Position numbers and translations under genes: made by a program
Virus record (IMG/VR): IMGVR_UViG_3300020201_000044
Coordinates: 1-42,482 of that record
DNA: 42,482 bases
Strand: one strand, 5' to 3'
From: a virus
Shown: positions 1 through 6,553 of the stretch, piece after piece
How the letters are laid out: each line of letters opens with the position of its first letter
Position numbering within the stretch: position 1 is the stretch's first letter
The notes under the pieces: model-generated
What the model saw: the letters and a program-made list of their open reading frames with translations, nothing else
What the model was told of the DNA's origin: nothing
Databases searched by the model: none

Positions 1-591
1 TGGGACCAGCTCCTCATTTTGGTCGAGCTTGCGCCACGGCGGGGGGGTGTAGAGGTTTACTTGCAAGACCTGGTTTTTTTGGAGGTCCACCAGTCGGATC
101 GGGGCAATGTGGTAGGGGTCATATTGGAAAACGGCTTTTTTGAGTTTTCTCTGGAAATTTTCCCGTTCCTCGGGGTCGAGAGTTTTTACGTGGGCGAGGT
201 AGTCGCACTCGGAAATCTCCCCCAACCTCATATCGTAGATGATGATGGAATCTCCGTCATGGAAATTGATGAGGGGGACCCACTCCGAATGGTCGATGTC
301 GTCCTCGGCGAGACCCGACCCCCGTCCTTCTTCCCCCTGGGCCTTAAGGAGCCGGGAGGCGTGCCCCAGGGCCTCCCTGACGGCCTTGCGTCTCTCGACC
401 TCAGATCCGTAGGGGGTGAGACTGGAATGGCTTAAATGGTCAAATGAGAGCCTTTTAAGGAAGGTAGAGAAACTTTGTTTAACGCCCGAAGAAAAATGGA
501 TGAATTCTTTCCGAATCTTGTAGATTTGGAATTCGTTGATCAAGTACTCGGCCGTGGCGTGTATATCCGCGTCAGATTTTAGATTTCCCAT
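1..591 (-). CDS. Helicase/primase-type protein, N-terminal part (cut by window edge)
   Basis: An open frame of 197 codons runs leftward from an ATG at 591 to base 1 with no stop, so the gene continues beyond the window. A GGGAG ribosome binding site lies just upstream. The visible part is charged and ends with a segment reading VNLYTPPPWRK. A similar Asn-Tyr-x-Pro-Pro-x-Trp stretch precedes the NTPase domain in many phage primase-helicase proteins, and that family resemblance is the only functional clue; no Walker motif is visible here. The frame is convincing as a gene; the function is an inference. It would complete the replication set otherwise found at 31-40 kb. Confidence 0.65.
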   Translation of the reverse strand, partial: MGNLKSDADIHATAEYLINEFQIYKIRKEFIHFSSGVKQSFSTFLKRLSFDHLSHSSLTPYGSEVERRKAVREALGHASRLLKAQGEEGRGSGLAEDDIDHSEWVPLINFHDGDSIIIYDMRLGEISECDYLAHVKTLDPEERENFQRKLKKAVFQYDPYHIAPIRLVDLQKNQVLQVNLYTPPPWRKLDQNEELVP

Positions 592-834
592 GCGCTCCCA
601 ATTACAATAAAAAAAACGGATTCCCTAGATTCGGATTATTGTGTGGTGGGGGTGGGACCTTTGTCAATGTCGCTCACTTTTGCACCCTTTTGCGTAAGTC
701 TTAGATGAGCGTACCTATAGCCACCTATTTTGAGTCCGTAAACCCCCCCCTTAGGGCGTATGCCGTTCTGTGAAGAAGTCCGCTCTCGTTAAGGTAAGGG
801 GATTCGTTCTTTGTACAAAAGGACAAAATTATTC

Positions 835-884
835 TCGCTATGTAGAACCATGCGCGCTGCATCTTTTTTTCTCCCTATGTATAA
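835..884 (+). repeat. Two iteron-like 13-mers (TCNCTATGTANAA)
   Basis: TCGCTATGTAGAA at 835-847 and TCCCTATGTATAA at 872-884 differ by two or three bases from the TCACTATGTACAA iterons at 5485-5510. The same protein may bind both places. They lie in the control region upstream of the leftward helicase-like gene. Confidence 0.4.
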
Positions 885-1072
885 CTTTACGCCGTTCTCC
901 TTAGGGAGAAAATGTAAGGGTGTGGAGTCCGAGGAATTTTAAGCTTGAAATAACGCCTATAGTCAAACGAGAATCTCTAAATTACTCTAAATAACACTTT
1001 CTACCCAAACAAACGAAACGGGCTAGGATAAATTTACGTTCGGTGTGGGGCGTTAAGGAGATTTCTACAGAA

Positions 1073-1111
1073 CGATAAAATGGCCCTGAAAGTGTGTCGC
1101 TCTCAGGGCCA
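1073..1111 (-). terminator. Rho-independent terminator, leftward
   Basis: Read leftward, TGGCCCTGA pairs perfectly with TCAGGGCCA (9 bp) around a 13-base loop, followed by TTTTATC. It would end transcription coming from the HTH gene at 1348-1677. Confidence 0.7.
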
Positions 1112-1347
1112 CTCTTAACGGTCGAGCGAGTCCGCTCTGAAGGCCCCTGGCGGTGAGCCTTGGGTGCCTCTAAAGCCGAAGCGGCCGTGATATCCCTCAA
1201 AATGAATCTAGTAGTGGCCAGATACCGGCCGTTGAGTTTTTGAGAGTTTTGGTGTTGCTTCGTTTTCATCGCTCGTTTAATTATTTTGGGTCATTCACAG
1301 ATTCAATGGGCATTATACCCCGCCTAGGAGTAATGGGCAAGCCTCCT

Positions 1348-1677
1348 CTATAGGTCATCCTCGTCGTCATACTCCACGCGTTTAGAGCGTAGCCCATGGC
1401 CTAATAGGGGATCGCCTTGGGCCTTAGCGATCTTGCGCATTGCCCGTATGGCCATCTGGGAGGGCACCAGTGCCGGAAGGGGCGGCAGGGCGACTATAAG
1501 GAGGTCCCTGAATCCCACTTCGCCCTTGGTCAATTCCACGATGCGTATGGCCGCTTCCAAATGCGGGACCCGCTCTTTTTTAGTCCACTTGTAAAACGTA
1601 GAGAGTCCCACGCCCAGGACTGTGGCCATGGCCTGTTTGTCGATGTCGTGCGTTGCGACCCATTTAGACAGTTTCAT
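1348..1677 (-). CDS. Helix-turn-helix DNA-binding regulator
   Basis: A 109-residue protein whose first 50 residues form a Cro/YdaS-like helix-turn-helix: a short helix, then QAMATVLGVGLSTFYKWTK, in which a Gly turn is followed by a recognition helix. The ATG follows a strong AAGGGGGA site. It faces away from the HNH gene at 1728, so the short gap between them is a divergent control region. It probably represses one or both directions; the palindromes at 2798-2938 are candidate operators, but that link is inferred. The C-terminus is very acidic and ends in EYDDEDDL, a tail shared in type with five other proteins of this phage. Confidence 0.75.
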   Translation of the reverse strand: MKLSKWVATHDIDKQAMATVLGVGLSTFYKWTKKERVPHLEAAIRIVELTKGEVGFRDLLIVALPPLPALVPSQMAIRAMRKIAKAQGDPLLGHGLRSKRVEYDDEDDL

Positions 1678-1727
1678 TCAAAATCCCCCTTTGGACAAAA
1701 GAATAAAATCCCATTAACCTTTTGTAC

Positions 1728-2171
1728 ATGACTCTGCAAGCGGCCCCGTTTACCTCTAAAGAAATTGCCCGAATTCAAAAGGCATTAAGGAATCAGTCAC
1801 GTTTTTGGCGCCCAAAGCGTGAGGCCCTGAATCTCGCCCGCGAGAAAGTCCAGGTGGGTGTTACCAGGAAGGGCCTGCCTAAAACCAGGTTTGAGTATCG
1901 GTGCCTGATGGGCTGTGGTTTCAGGTCCTTTGACCCCAAGGGGCTGCAGGTGGACCATATCTGGGAAGTAGGGCCGATAGCTAAAAAGGCCGTCGGGGTG
2001 TTGGTCACCTCCAAAAAGCCACTTCCTTTGTTTAGAGTAGACTGGGGGGCCTATATTCAGGCCCTCTTGTGCCCATTGGGGCGGTTGCGTGCTATCTGTA
2101 GGCCGTGCCACGCTACAAAAACGGCCTATTACGCCAAGGGGCAGGAAATACCGGATGAACACTACCTTTAG
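1728..2171 (+). CDS. HNH endonuclease-like protein
   Basis: A 147-residue protein with the hallmarks of an HNH nuclease: a CLMGCG zinc knuckle near residue 60, VDHI about 15 residues later as the catalytic His, and ICRPCHATKT near the C-terminus as the second zinc pair and the last His. HNH proteins next to terminase genes often assist cleavage of packaged DNA, which fits the small terminase that follows and overlaps it by 17 bases. The start is ATG 1728; a TTG at 1722 is also in frame. No good ribosome site precedes it. TTGGAC (1691) and TTAACC (1714) with a 17-base spacer could produce a nearly leaderless message, which is only a suggestion. Confidence 0.8.
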   Translation: MTLQAAPFTSKEIARIQKALRNQSRFWRPKREALNLAREKVQVGVTRKGLPKTRFEYRCLMGCGFRSFDPKGLQVDHIWEVGPIAKKAVGVLVTSKKPLPLFRVDWGAYIQALLCPLGRLRAICRPCHATKTAYYAKGQEIPDEHYL

Positions 2172-2742
2172 CACTCTAAGCAAAATCTCCCGTCAGGTTA
2201 TTGCCGAGGACCCCAAAATATTGGACGAGATTGAATTGTGGTTGTGGAGGGAGGACGGCAATTACCGCCATTGGACCCGTAACTTTAAACGTGAGCTTTC
2301 TGGCACCCCTATCCCCTATAGGCCGGAATTCGCCTGGGCCCTGGTGGAGCACATGCGCGAAGGCCACTCTCCCAATTCCTTTGCCGCCAGGATGGGCGTC
2401 AGGCCCCAGACCATCACGACCTGGCTCAGGGAATTCGAGGAATTCCGTATCGCTGCTGAAATCGGTCACGGTGCCAGACTCCTGAAATGGGAAATTCGCA
2501 TGAACGACTCGGCCGATGGGTTGTCCAAAGCCCCTCCGGCCACTCTTATTTACGCCACTAACAACCACTTCCCAGACCTGTATAAAAACACCAAGGAGGG
2601 CGGGGGATCGGGAGATAAGGCCACCACCATCATTATTAATACAGGCATCAAAAAAAACGTCACTGTTGAAATAACAAAGTCTAGTTCTCCCACCCACCAA
2701 ATTTCCCTGGAATCCAACGATTCCGACCCCGACGACCTGTAA
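2155..2742 (+). CDS. terS: Terminase small subunit-like protein
   Basis: A 195-residue protein. Residues about 60-95 form a helix-turn-helix (SFAARMGVRPQTITTWLREF), followed by a segment ending ATLIYATNNHFPDLYKN. This resembles the region in small terminases where a hydrophobic stretch is followed by a Pro and an aromatic-Lys motif. It would bind the packaging site and load the large subunit. The start is ATG 2155 behind GGGGCAGGAA, overlapping the HNH gene. It sits 3.8 kb from the large subunit with an accessory block between them, an uncommon separation. The tail is acidic and ends DSDPDDL. Confidence 0.65.
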   Translation: MNTTFSTLSKISRQVIAEDPKILDEIELWLWREDGNYRHWTRNFKRELSGTPIPYRPEFAWALVEHMREGHSPNSFAARMGVRPQTITTWLREFEEFRIAAEIGHGARLLKWEIRMNDSADGLSKAPPATLIYATNNHFPDLYKNTKEGGGSGDKATTIIINTGIKKNVTVEITKSSSPTHQISLESNDSDPDDL

Positions 2743-3040
2743 AAATTTAATCGAAAAAACTAATTGTGCCGTTACTGAAAATTTTTTCCGGGGCCTACCG
2801 TGTAAAATTTACACACCCCCTCTGAAAAATTTACACGGTCACTTGACAGCTTTTTTTGAGCGCCTAAACGCCGGGTCTTATCCTTATATAGCAAATCCCA
2901 AATCATCCTGATCTTATACCCGTGTAAAAAATTCACGGCCAGAGAATTATCGTTCTGTAAATAGTACAGGGCCTATTGAACGTTTAAACGCCTCTGGTAA
3001 ATTGGGTTTAACGAAACGAACTGAGAACGATGGAGGTTTT
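2743..3040. promoter_or_regulatory. Operator-like region with three CCGTGTAAA elements
   Basis: This gene-free stretch holds a perfect palindrome GTGTAAA-A-TTTACAC (2800-2814), an inverted half site TTTACACGG (2830-2838) and a palindrome CCGTG-TAAAAAATT-CACGG (2920-2938). All share CCGTGTAAA or its complement. A TTGACA (2843-2848) lies beside the second element but has no good -10 at standard spacing. The layout suggests a repressor-controlled promoter for the accessory genes at 3041-5287. A GTTTAAAC palindrome lies at 2982-2989. Confidence 0.55.
2981..2990. repeat. CGTTTAAACG palindrome (intergenic copy)
   Basis: A perfect 10-bp palindrome, one of eleven GTTTAAAC sites in the window. It lies 51 bases upstream of the GGAGG site of the gene at 3041. 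Confidence 0.5.
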
Positions 3041-3271
3041 ATGGATGCTAAATTATTCGCGGAACTATACCAGGACATTATCGCCACTACGGACGGAGAA
3101 CGTGAAACCATCCACGCCCTGGAAAAACATTGCGACGAATATCTGGAAGATGAATGGGCGGAGGCGGCTTACAGACTTGTATTCAATCACGCTGGCACAA
3201 GAACTAAATTAGTTAAATCCTTGGTGTGGAACTACAGCACGCAGCGTCCAAGGTGGGGGGCGGAATCATGA
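3041..3271 (+). CDS. Hypothetical acidic protein, 76 residues
   Basis: Not recognised. The start is ATG 3041, preceded at good distance by GGAGG. It is rich in Glu and Asp in the first 45 residues and is predicted helical, with no Cys pairs or membrane segment. Its end overlaps the start of the SprT-like gene by four bases, so the two are probably co-translated. It is the first gene after the operator-like region. Small acidic proteins at the head of phage early or accessory operons are often host-takeover or anti-defence factors, but nothing in this sequence specifies that role. Confidence 0.6.
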   Translation: MDAKLFAELYQDIIATTDGERETIHALEKHCDEYLEDEWAEAAYRLVFNHAGTRTKLVKSLVWNYSTQRPRWGAES

Positions 3272-3828
3272 ATCGCGAAACTTGGCTAATCTCGTCCCTA
3301 CAATACCTCGCCCCCATGTTTTTAGAACATGGGTATAAAATCCCGGCCGCGTATATCTCGGTTTCGTGGCCATCGTCTAAAGCGCGCAAGACGATTGGCG
3401 AATGTTTTTCGTCCAAGCTTGTCGCCGACGGTAACTCCCACGCGATATTCATATCGCCTATGCTCGCCGACGGCCTTCGCGCTCTGGATGTTCTTGTACA
3501 TGAACTAGTACATGCAGCGGTTGGAGTAGAGCACGGACATAAGGGACCGTTTAAACATCTCGCTCGCGCTTTGGACTTGCAGGGGAAATTGACGGCAACG
3601 ATTGCAGGTCCGAAACTTTGCGCGCAGCTTGAAGATATTATCAGCGTGCTCGGGCCTTACCCGCATTCAGCAGTTGGGTTGTCGTCGAATCGAAAAAAAC
3701 AGGGGACTCGTCTTATAAAGATGGAGTGTGGCGAATGCGGGTACATTGCCCGAACGGCGGCGACTTGGATCGATCTTTTCGGCCCTACAATCTGCCCCTG
3801 TAATGAATGCCCTATGGGGTTGCCCTGA
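3268..3828 (+). CDS. SprT-like zinc metalloprotease domain protein
   Basis: A 186-residue protein. Around residue 77 it reads VLVHELVHAAVG, a HExxH zinc protease motif (HELVH), followed about 10 residues later by His in HGHKGPFKH, the usual third ligand region of the SprT/Spartan family. The C-terminal 40 residues hold two CxxC-like pairs (CGECG and CPCNEC), a zinc ribbon also typical of SprT proteins. The start is ATG 3268 after a GGTGGGGGG stretch. SprT-like proteins in cells repair DNA-protein crosslinks; in phages the role is unknown. The codon choice is looser than in the structural genes, which suggests a later acquisition. Confidence 0.8.
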   Translation: MNRETWLISSLQYLAPMFLEHGYKIPAAYISVSWPSSKARKTIGECFSSKLVADGNSHAIFISPMLADGLRALDVLVHELVHAAVGVEHGHKGPFKHLARALDLQGKLTATIAGPKLCAQLEDIISVLGPYPHSAVGLSSNRKKQGTRLIKMECGECGYIARTAATWIDLFGPTICPCNECPMGLP

Positions 3829-3905
3829 ATTTAGCCTCATTATACAAAGCGAAAAATCAATAACGGGCCGCTCAATTTCGAGAGGTCCTTTACCAGGAGT
3901 TCCTC

Positions 3906-4193
3906 ATGTTCAAGCCTATTTTGGCCCTTGCCCTGACCTTGCTCACCGCATCTGCATTCGCTGCAAATATTGAATGCGCGTTCATGACAAACAAAAAAGG
4001 GAAGGCAACTAAAAAGCTGGTACCTGTAAGCGTCGACGCTAAGCGCCTGGCGGATCACATCGGCGTAAAAACTTGCGATGGGGATCGTTTTGCGGAGCAA
4101 GCAGCGGGTAACGGCGGCATCAAAGCAACTCGTAGTGTTACTAAGGAAGAACGGAAGGCATATCTTTTGGACGGCGATGCTCTGAAGTTCTAA
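3906..4193 (+). CDS. Small exported protein with signal peptide
   Basis: A 95-residue protein that begins with a textbook Sec signal peptide: Lys at position 3, a hydrophobic core (PILALALTLLT), and a predicted cut after ASAFA. The mature part is about 75 residues, has two Cys (in IECAF and KTCDG) that could form a disulphide, and is otherwise basic and polar. The ATG follows AGGAG. A strong terminator sits just after the stop. A small periplasmic protein could alter the host envelope or exclude other phages, but no family was recognised. Confidence 0.7.
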   Translation: MFKPILALALTLLTASAFAANIECAFMTNKKGKATKKLVPVSVDAKRLADHIGVKTCDGDRFAEQAAGNGGIKATRSVTKEERKAYLLDGDALKF

Positions 4194-4220
4194 GTCAATC
4201 GGGTACTTAATTGAGTTATG

Positions 4221-4261
4221 AAAGGGCCCCATAAATTCGGGGCCCTTTCTTTTCTTTTCTT
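4221..4261 (+). terminator. Rho-independent terminator abutting the next ribosome site
   Basis: AAAGGGCCCC pairs perfectly with GGGGCCCTTT (10 bp, 8-base loop), followed by CTTTTCTTTTCTT. The GGAGG of the next gene begins at 4262, immediately after the T-rich tract. Confidence 0.85.
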
Positions 4262-4271
4262 GGAGGTTTTT

Positions 4272-4496
4272 ATGTACATGACATTGCAGCTTTTTTTGAC
4301 ACTGAATAGTCAAGTGATGGGGATTGGGGATTTAACTCTCGTGTGGGATCGGTATCAGGCGGCGGCCGCGCGTTGCCTTGAGCTTTCAAGAATACCCGAT
4401 AAGGCGGCCGAGGATGTATGTCTCATACGGTGGGAGACAAAAAACCATCCCCGCCTCACGTTTATGATTCCCACTAGATATCCCGGCCGCGAGTGA
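4272..4496 (+). CDS. Hypothetical protein, 74 residues
   Basis: Not recognised. The start is ATG 4272 with GGAGG five bases upstream; an in-frame ATG at 4218 lies inside the terminator and is rejected. The first 15 residues are hydrophobic, but no clear membrane helix is present. It contains two Cys and a WDRYQAAAARCLEL helix. It lies between two near-identical GC-rich terminators, so it stands as a self-contained cassette. Function unknown. Confidence 0.6.
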   Translation: MYMTLQLFLTLNSQVMGIGDLTLVWDRYQAAAARCLELSRIPDKAAEDVCLIRWETKNHPRLTFMIPTRYPGRE

Positions 4497-4507
4497 CCGA
4501 GACATAC

Positions 4508-4539
4508 GGGGCCCCACTTTCGGGGCCCTTTCTTTATTT
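4508..4539 (+). terminator. Second terminator abutting a ribosome site
   Basis: GGGCCCC and GGGGCCC pair over 7 bp with a 6-base loop, followed by TTTCTTTATTT. GGAGGAGAGGA of the next gene starts at 4540. The stem and tail closely resemble the terminator at 4221. Confidence 0.8.
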
Positions 4540-4553
4540 GGAGGAGAGGAACA

Positions 4554-4859
4554 ATGAGAATTTATAAATCTTCGCGAATCGTTATTCGCCCCGATGGGCG
4601 GGAGATTAAGAAGTCCAAGATCAGCATGGATGAGGCGGCCTTTCGTTATCTGCAGGAGGAGAATGCGGGGCTTTGCACCGCTTGCGCATCATTCAATTTT
4701 GGAAATCATGAACCGGATGCAGAGGACTATGATTGCGAGCAATGCGGAAAACCTAAAAGCCAGGGCATGGATAACGTGATGATGATGGGTTTAATACATA
4801 TTCTAGACGATGCGGAGTTGGACGAGATCAAGGGTACATCACAGGAGATAAGCGTATGA
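4554..4859 (+). CDS. Putative zinc-finger protein, 101 residues
   Basis: Residues about 40-70 carry CTAC and CEQC pairs separated by about 20 residues, a four-Cys arrangement that would bind one zinc ion. The region between is acidic and the C-terminal part is a predicted acidic helix (LDDAELDEI). The ATG follows GGAGGAGAGGA. The stop overlaps the start of the next gene by four bases. Small four-Cys proteins of phages commonly contact nucleic acid or host polymerase, but no family was identified. Confidence 0.6.
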   Translation: MRIYKSSRIVIRPDGREIKKSKISMDEAAFRYLQEENAGLCTACASFNFGNHEPDAEDYDCEQCGKPKSQGMDNVMMMGLIHILDDAELDEIKGTSQEISV

Positions 4860-5287
4860 TGAAGGTCGAGAAAATCATAATGTCGGATCGTGCTAAACCC
4901 TGGTGGGGCATACGTCAAGCCGACGGCCAGTTTTTCAAAGAGAATCCCGAGAGTAAAGGGTTTACGGCATGGTCAACCAAGCGGGCGGCGCTTGAATACC
5001 TCAATACCGTTATCCTTGAGAAACCCACGACTAATTATCGGACACTGGTCCAGGTCGAAGGTGGGCATGAGCTGAAAGTTTACGCCCATGCGATTACGGT
5101 CAATTTTTGGGAGTACTATATCACGTCCCCGCTAATCGAGGGTCAAGACATCGTATGGGCGTTAGTTATGGGGGATGAGCAGGAGATGGGGGACGTTTCT
5201 TTGAGTGAGATTAAGCCATATCTTAGATGTTTTACCCGCAATCTGAAGGATATCATGCCCGCTGCAGGATACCGGTGGAGGACATAA
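4856..5287 (+). CDS. Hypothetical protein, 143 residues
   Basis: Not recognised. The start overlaps the preceding stop (ATGA), with AGGAG upstream. The N-terminal part reads AKPWWGIRQADGQFF and then AWSTKRAALEYLN, a beta-then-helix pattern seen in small phage proteins of unknown role. It has no signal peptide, membrane helix or Cys motif. It is the last gene before the 780-base gene-free region with the iterons. Confidence 0.6.
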   Translation: MMKVEKIIMSDRAKPWWGIRQADGQFFKENPESKGFTAWSTKRAALEYLNTVILEKPTTNYRTLVQVEGGHELKVYAHAITVNFWEYYITSPLIEGQDIVWALVMGDEQEMGDVSLSEIKPYLRCFTRNLKDIMPAAGYRWRT

Positions 5288-5326
5288 CGATAAGGAACGA
5301 TGCTTTTCATCCTTTATATCCCACCG

Positions 5327-5336
5327 CGTTTAAACA
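5327..5336. repeat. CGTTTAAACA near-palindrome (left of iterons)
   Basis: Contains the 8-bp palindrome GTTTAAAC (5328-5335). With the copy at 5639-5648 it brackets the two iteron arrays. Confidence 0.45.
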
Positions 5337-5365
5337 TTCTACACAACGATAATGTCAAGGTTGTT

Positions 5366-5404
5366 GGGGGAGATTGGGGAGGAGGAGGAGAGGCGATGGG
5401 GGGG
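5366..5404 (+). repeat. G-rich purine tract, possible G-quadruplex
   Basis: An almost all-purine stretch with G runs of 5 (5366-5370), 4 (5376-5379) and 7 (5398-5404), and GG pairs between them. It could form a G-quadruplex on the upper strand and lies 55 bases before the first iteron. Confidence 0.4.
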
Positions 5405-5458
5405 ATATTTCCCGCCAGGTCTTGGGGATCTTTACCCATAACTCTCCCTCCCACCTTC

Positions 5459-5523
5459 TCACTAAGGATTCTCACTAAGTACTCTCACTATGTACAATCA
5501 CTATGTACAATCACTAAGCCCCG
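5459..5523 (+). repeat. Five tandem 13-bp iterons (TCACTAWG...)
   Basis: Units start at 5459, 5472, 5485, 5498 and 5511, exactly 13 bp apart. All begin TCACTA, followed by AGG, AGT, TGT, TGT and AGC. Units three and four are identical (TCACTATGTACAA). The strict period indicates adjacent binding sites for one protein. Confidence 0.8.
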
Positions 5524-5549
5524 CACCCTTCTCCCTCTCACCCTCTCAT

Positions 5550-5627
5550 TAGTGAGACTACATAATGAGAATACATAATGAGACGGTGTATTGAGAATGC
5601 ATACTGATACCCTATAGTGTGAGGTTT
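5550..5627 (-). repeat. Six 13-bp iterons in the opposite orientation
   Basis: Units start at 5550, 5563, 5576, 5589, 5602 and 5615, again 13 bp apart, with cores TAGTGAGA, TAATGAGA, TAATGAGA, TATTGAGA, TACTGATA and TAGTGTGA. TAGTGA is the reverse complement of TCACTA, so this array mirrors the one at 5459-5523. The offset between arrays is 39 bp, three full periods, so both share one register. Confidence 0.75.
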
Positions 5628-5638
5628 GAGGTACAAAG

Positions 5639-5648
5639 CGTTTAAACA
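5639..5648. repeat. CGTTTAAACA near-palindrome (right of iterons)
   Basis: Contains GTTTAAAC (5640-5647). It lies 12 bases after the last iteron. Confidence 0.45.
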
Positions 5649-5745
5649 TAGTGGCGGACTAGGGTGCCCCTCGCGCATTATTAAGGAGTTAGGGCGGGGG
5701 GTACCCCCAAAGCCCGCTTTCCATAATATAGGGATCGGGTCCCCC

Positions 5746-5920
5746 ACCCACATTTTAGAAGAAAGGGTTTTCTCCTTTTGTAGAATACCCCCCTCACCCA
5801 CATTTTAGAAGAAAGGGCTTTCTCCTTTTGTAGAATACCCACCCACATTTTAGAAGAAAGGGTTTTCTCCTTTTGTAGAATACCCTCCTCTACCCACATT
5901 TTAGAAGAAAGGGTTTTCTC
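5746..5920 (+). repeat. Four copies of a 42-bp repeat
   Basis: Copies begin at 5746, 5796, 5841 and 5892 (periods 50, 45 and 51). Each reads ACCCACATTTTAGAAGAAAG, then GGTTTTCTCCTTTTGTAGAA; the second copy has one base change and the fourth stops after TTTTCTC. AAAGG and CCTTT inside each unit could form a short hairpin. The uneven spacing breaks any reading frame, so the repeats act as DNA or RNA rather than protein. Confidence 0.8.
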
Positions 5921-6006
5921 GCCGACGAAAATCGCTCCATCCTGAGGCACTGGGATTTTCTGGAAGAAAGGGATTGACGCATTGCCCAAGTAGTCCTTTA
6001 CTCTTT

Positions 6007-6036
6007 TTGACAAAAGGGGGAACGGCTCGTTATTCT
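6007..6036 (+). promoter_or_regulatory. Sigma-70-type promoter of the morphogenesis block
   Basis: A perfect TTGACA (6007-6012), an 18-base spacer and TATTCT (6031-6036) lie 35 bases before the ATG at 6071. It fits transcription of the late block by host RNA polymerase; no phage polymerase gene was seen. Confidence 0.55.
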
Positions 6037-6070
6037 TGGGCTTAACTTAAATTCTTAAGGAGTTCCCCAA

Positions 6071-6550
6071 ATGAGCAAACGCGTTTTGGACCTAGAAACT
6101 GGGAAGTTCACCACCTACACCGGAAAATCCTGTGCTAAGTCCCTACAAGAGGCCGGACACCCAAACTTTCAAAAACCTGTAAAGGCGCTCAATCCCGCGC
6201 ATCCCACGTTCGCTATGGTGTCAAACGAAGAGAAAGAAGAAGTTACGGCCTTGGGCCTTGAGTCTTTGAGCGATGAAGAGCTTGACGCTGAACTTTCCAA
6301 GCGCAAGGCAATCCAGTCCGCAAAGGCCGCCAAGAAGCTTGCTGCCAAGGAAGAAGCAGCCACTGCAAAAGAGGGCGGGAGTCTGGGGGGTTTGACCCTT
6401 GAGGAGCTTAGCAAAATGCCCGTTGCCGCCATCAAAGGTCTTTTGGTTGAGAAGAAGGTGGATTTCTCCCGAATCCCGGCCTCTCCCAAGAAGCTCTTTG
6501 TGGATTTCGCCGCTCCTCACCTGGTGAAGTCTGAGCCCGACGATCTTTAA
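6071..6550 (+). CDS. Terminase-proximal protein with HeH/SAP-like C-terminus
   Basis: A 159-residue protein with AAGGAG before its ATG. The middle (about residues 55-105) is a long charged helix rich in Ala, Lys and Glu, possibly coiled coil. Residues about 110-150 read ELSKMPVAAIKGLLVEKKVD and then PKKLFVDFAAPHLV, which resembles HeH/LEM or SAP-type helix-extended loop-helix DNA-binding modules; this is a resemblance only. It is directly upstream of the large terminase, so a role in packaging initiation or as a second small terminase is possible. The tail is KSEPDDL, the acidic Asp-Leu ending shared with other proteins here. Confidence 0.65.
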   Translation: MSKRVLDLETGKFTTYTGKSCAKSLQEAGHPNFQKPVKALNPAHPTFAMVSNEEKEEVTALGLESLSDEELDAELSKRKAIQSAKAAKKLAAKEEAATAKEGGSLGGLTLEELSKMPVAAIKGLLVEKKVDFSRIPASPKKLFVDFAAPHLVKSEPDDL

Positions 6551-6553
6551 GGA

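Larger units (their letters stand above)
592..1347. other. AT-rich control region between two leftward genes
   Basis: No convincing gene is seen here. It holds a TTCTCC-TTAG-GGAGAA inverted repeat (895-910), two 13-mers of the form TCNCTATGTANAA (835-847 and 872-884) that match the iterons near 5.5 kb, and a leftward terminator (1073-1111). A possible 95-codon leftward frame (982-1269) has a poor ribosome site and runs straight through the terminator hairpin, so it is not annotated as a gene. Confidence 0.5.
5288..6070. other. Gene-free region: candidate replication origin or control locus
   Basis: No convincing gene is present in 783 bases. In order it holds: a GTTTAAAC site (5328); a G-rich purine tract (5366-5404); five 13-bp iterons (5459-5523); six 13-bp iterons in the opposite orientation (5550-5627); a second GTTTAAAC site (5640); four copies of a 42-bp repeat (5746-5920); and a sigma-70-type promoter (6007-6036). 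Arrays of short iterons with repeated DNA and strand-skewed tracts are typical of origins where an initiator protein binds. A binding array for a transcription regulator is the main alternative. Confidence 0.55.

Noticed and set aside
982-1269. Leftward 95-codon open frame starting MKTKQHQNSQ
   Set aside because: Poor ribosome site, no recognisable fold, and it reads straight through a good terminator hairpin with T-tract (1073-1111).
1066-2959. TATCGTTCTGTA at 2948 and its exact complement at 1066 as a paired site
   Set aside because: Shared 12-mers are expected by chance many times in a window of this size on both strands, and the flanks do not match.
5300-5578. Rightward 92-codon frame with AAGGA before its ATG
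   Set aside because: Most of its length is the G-rich tract and the first iteron array; the product is low complexity and not protein-like.
5746-5920. CRISPR array
   Set aside because: Repeats are longer than the spaces between them (3 to 9 bases), spacers are absent, and no cas gene is present.
5681-6013. Leftward open frame encoding repeated LSSKMWV units
   Set aside because: It is a translation of the 42-bp DNA repeats. The unequal repeat spacing shifts the frame after three units, the start is a TTG without a ribosome site, and part overlaps the iteron-side repeats.
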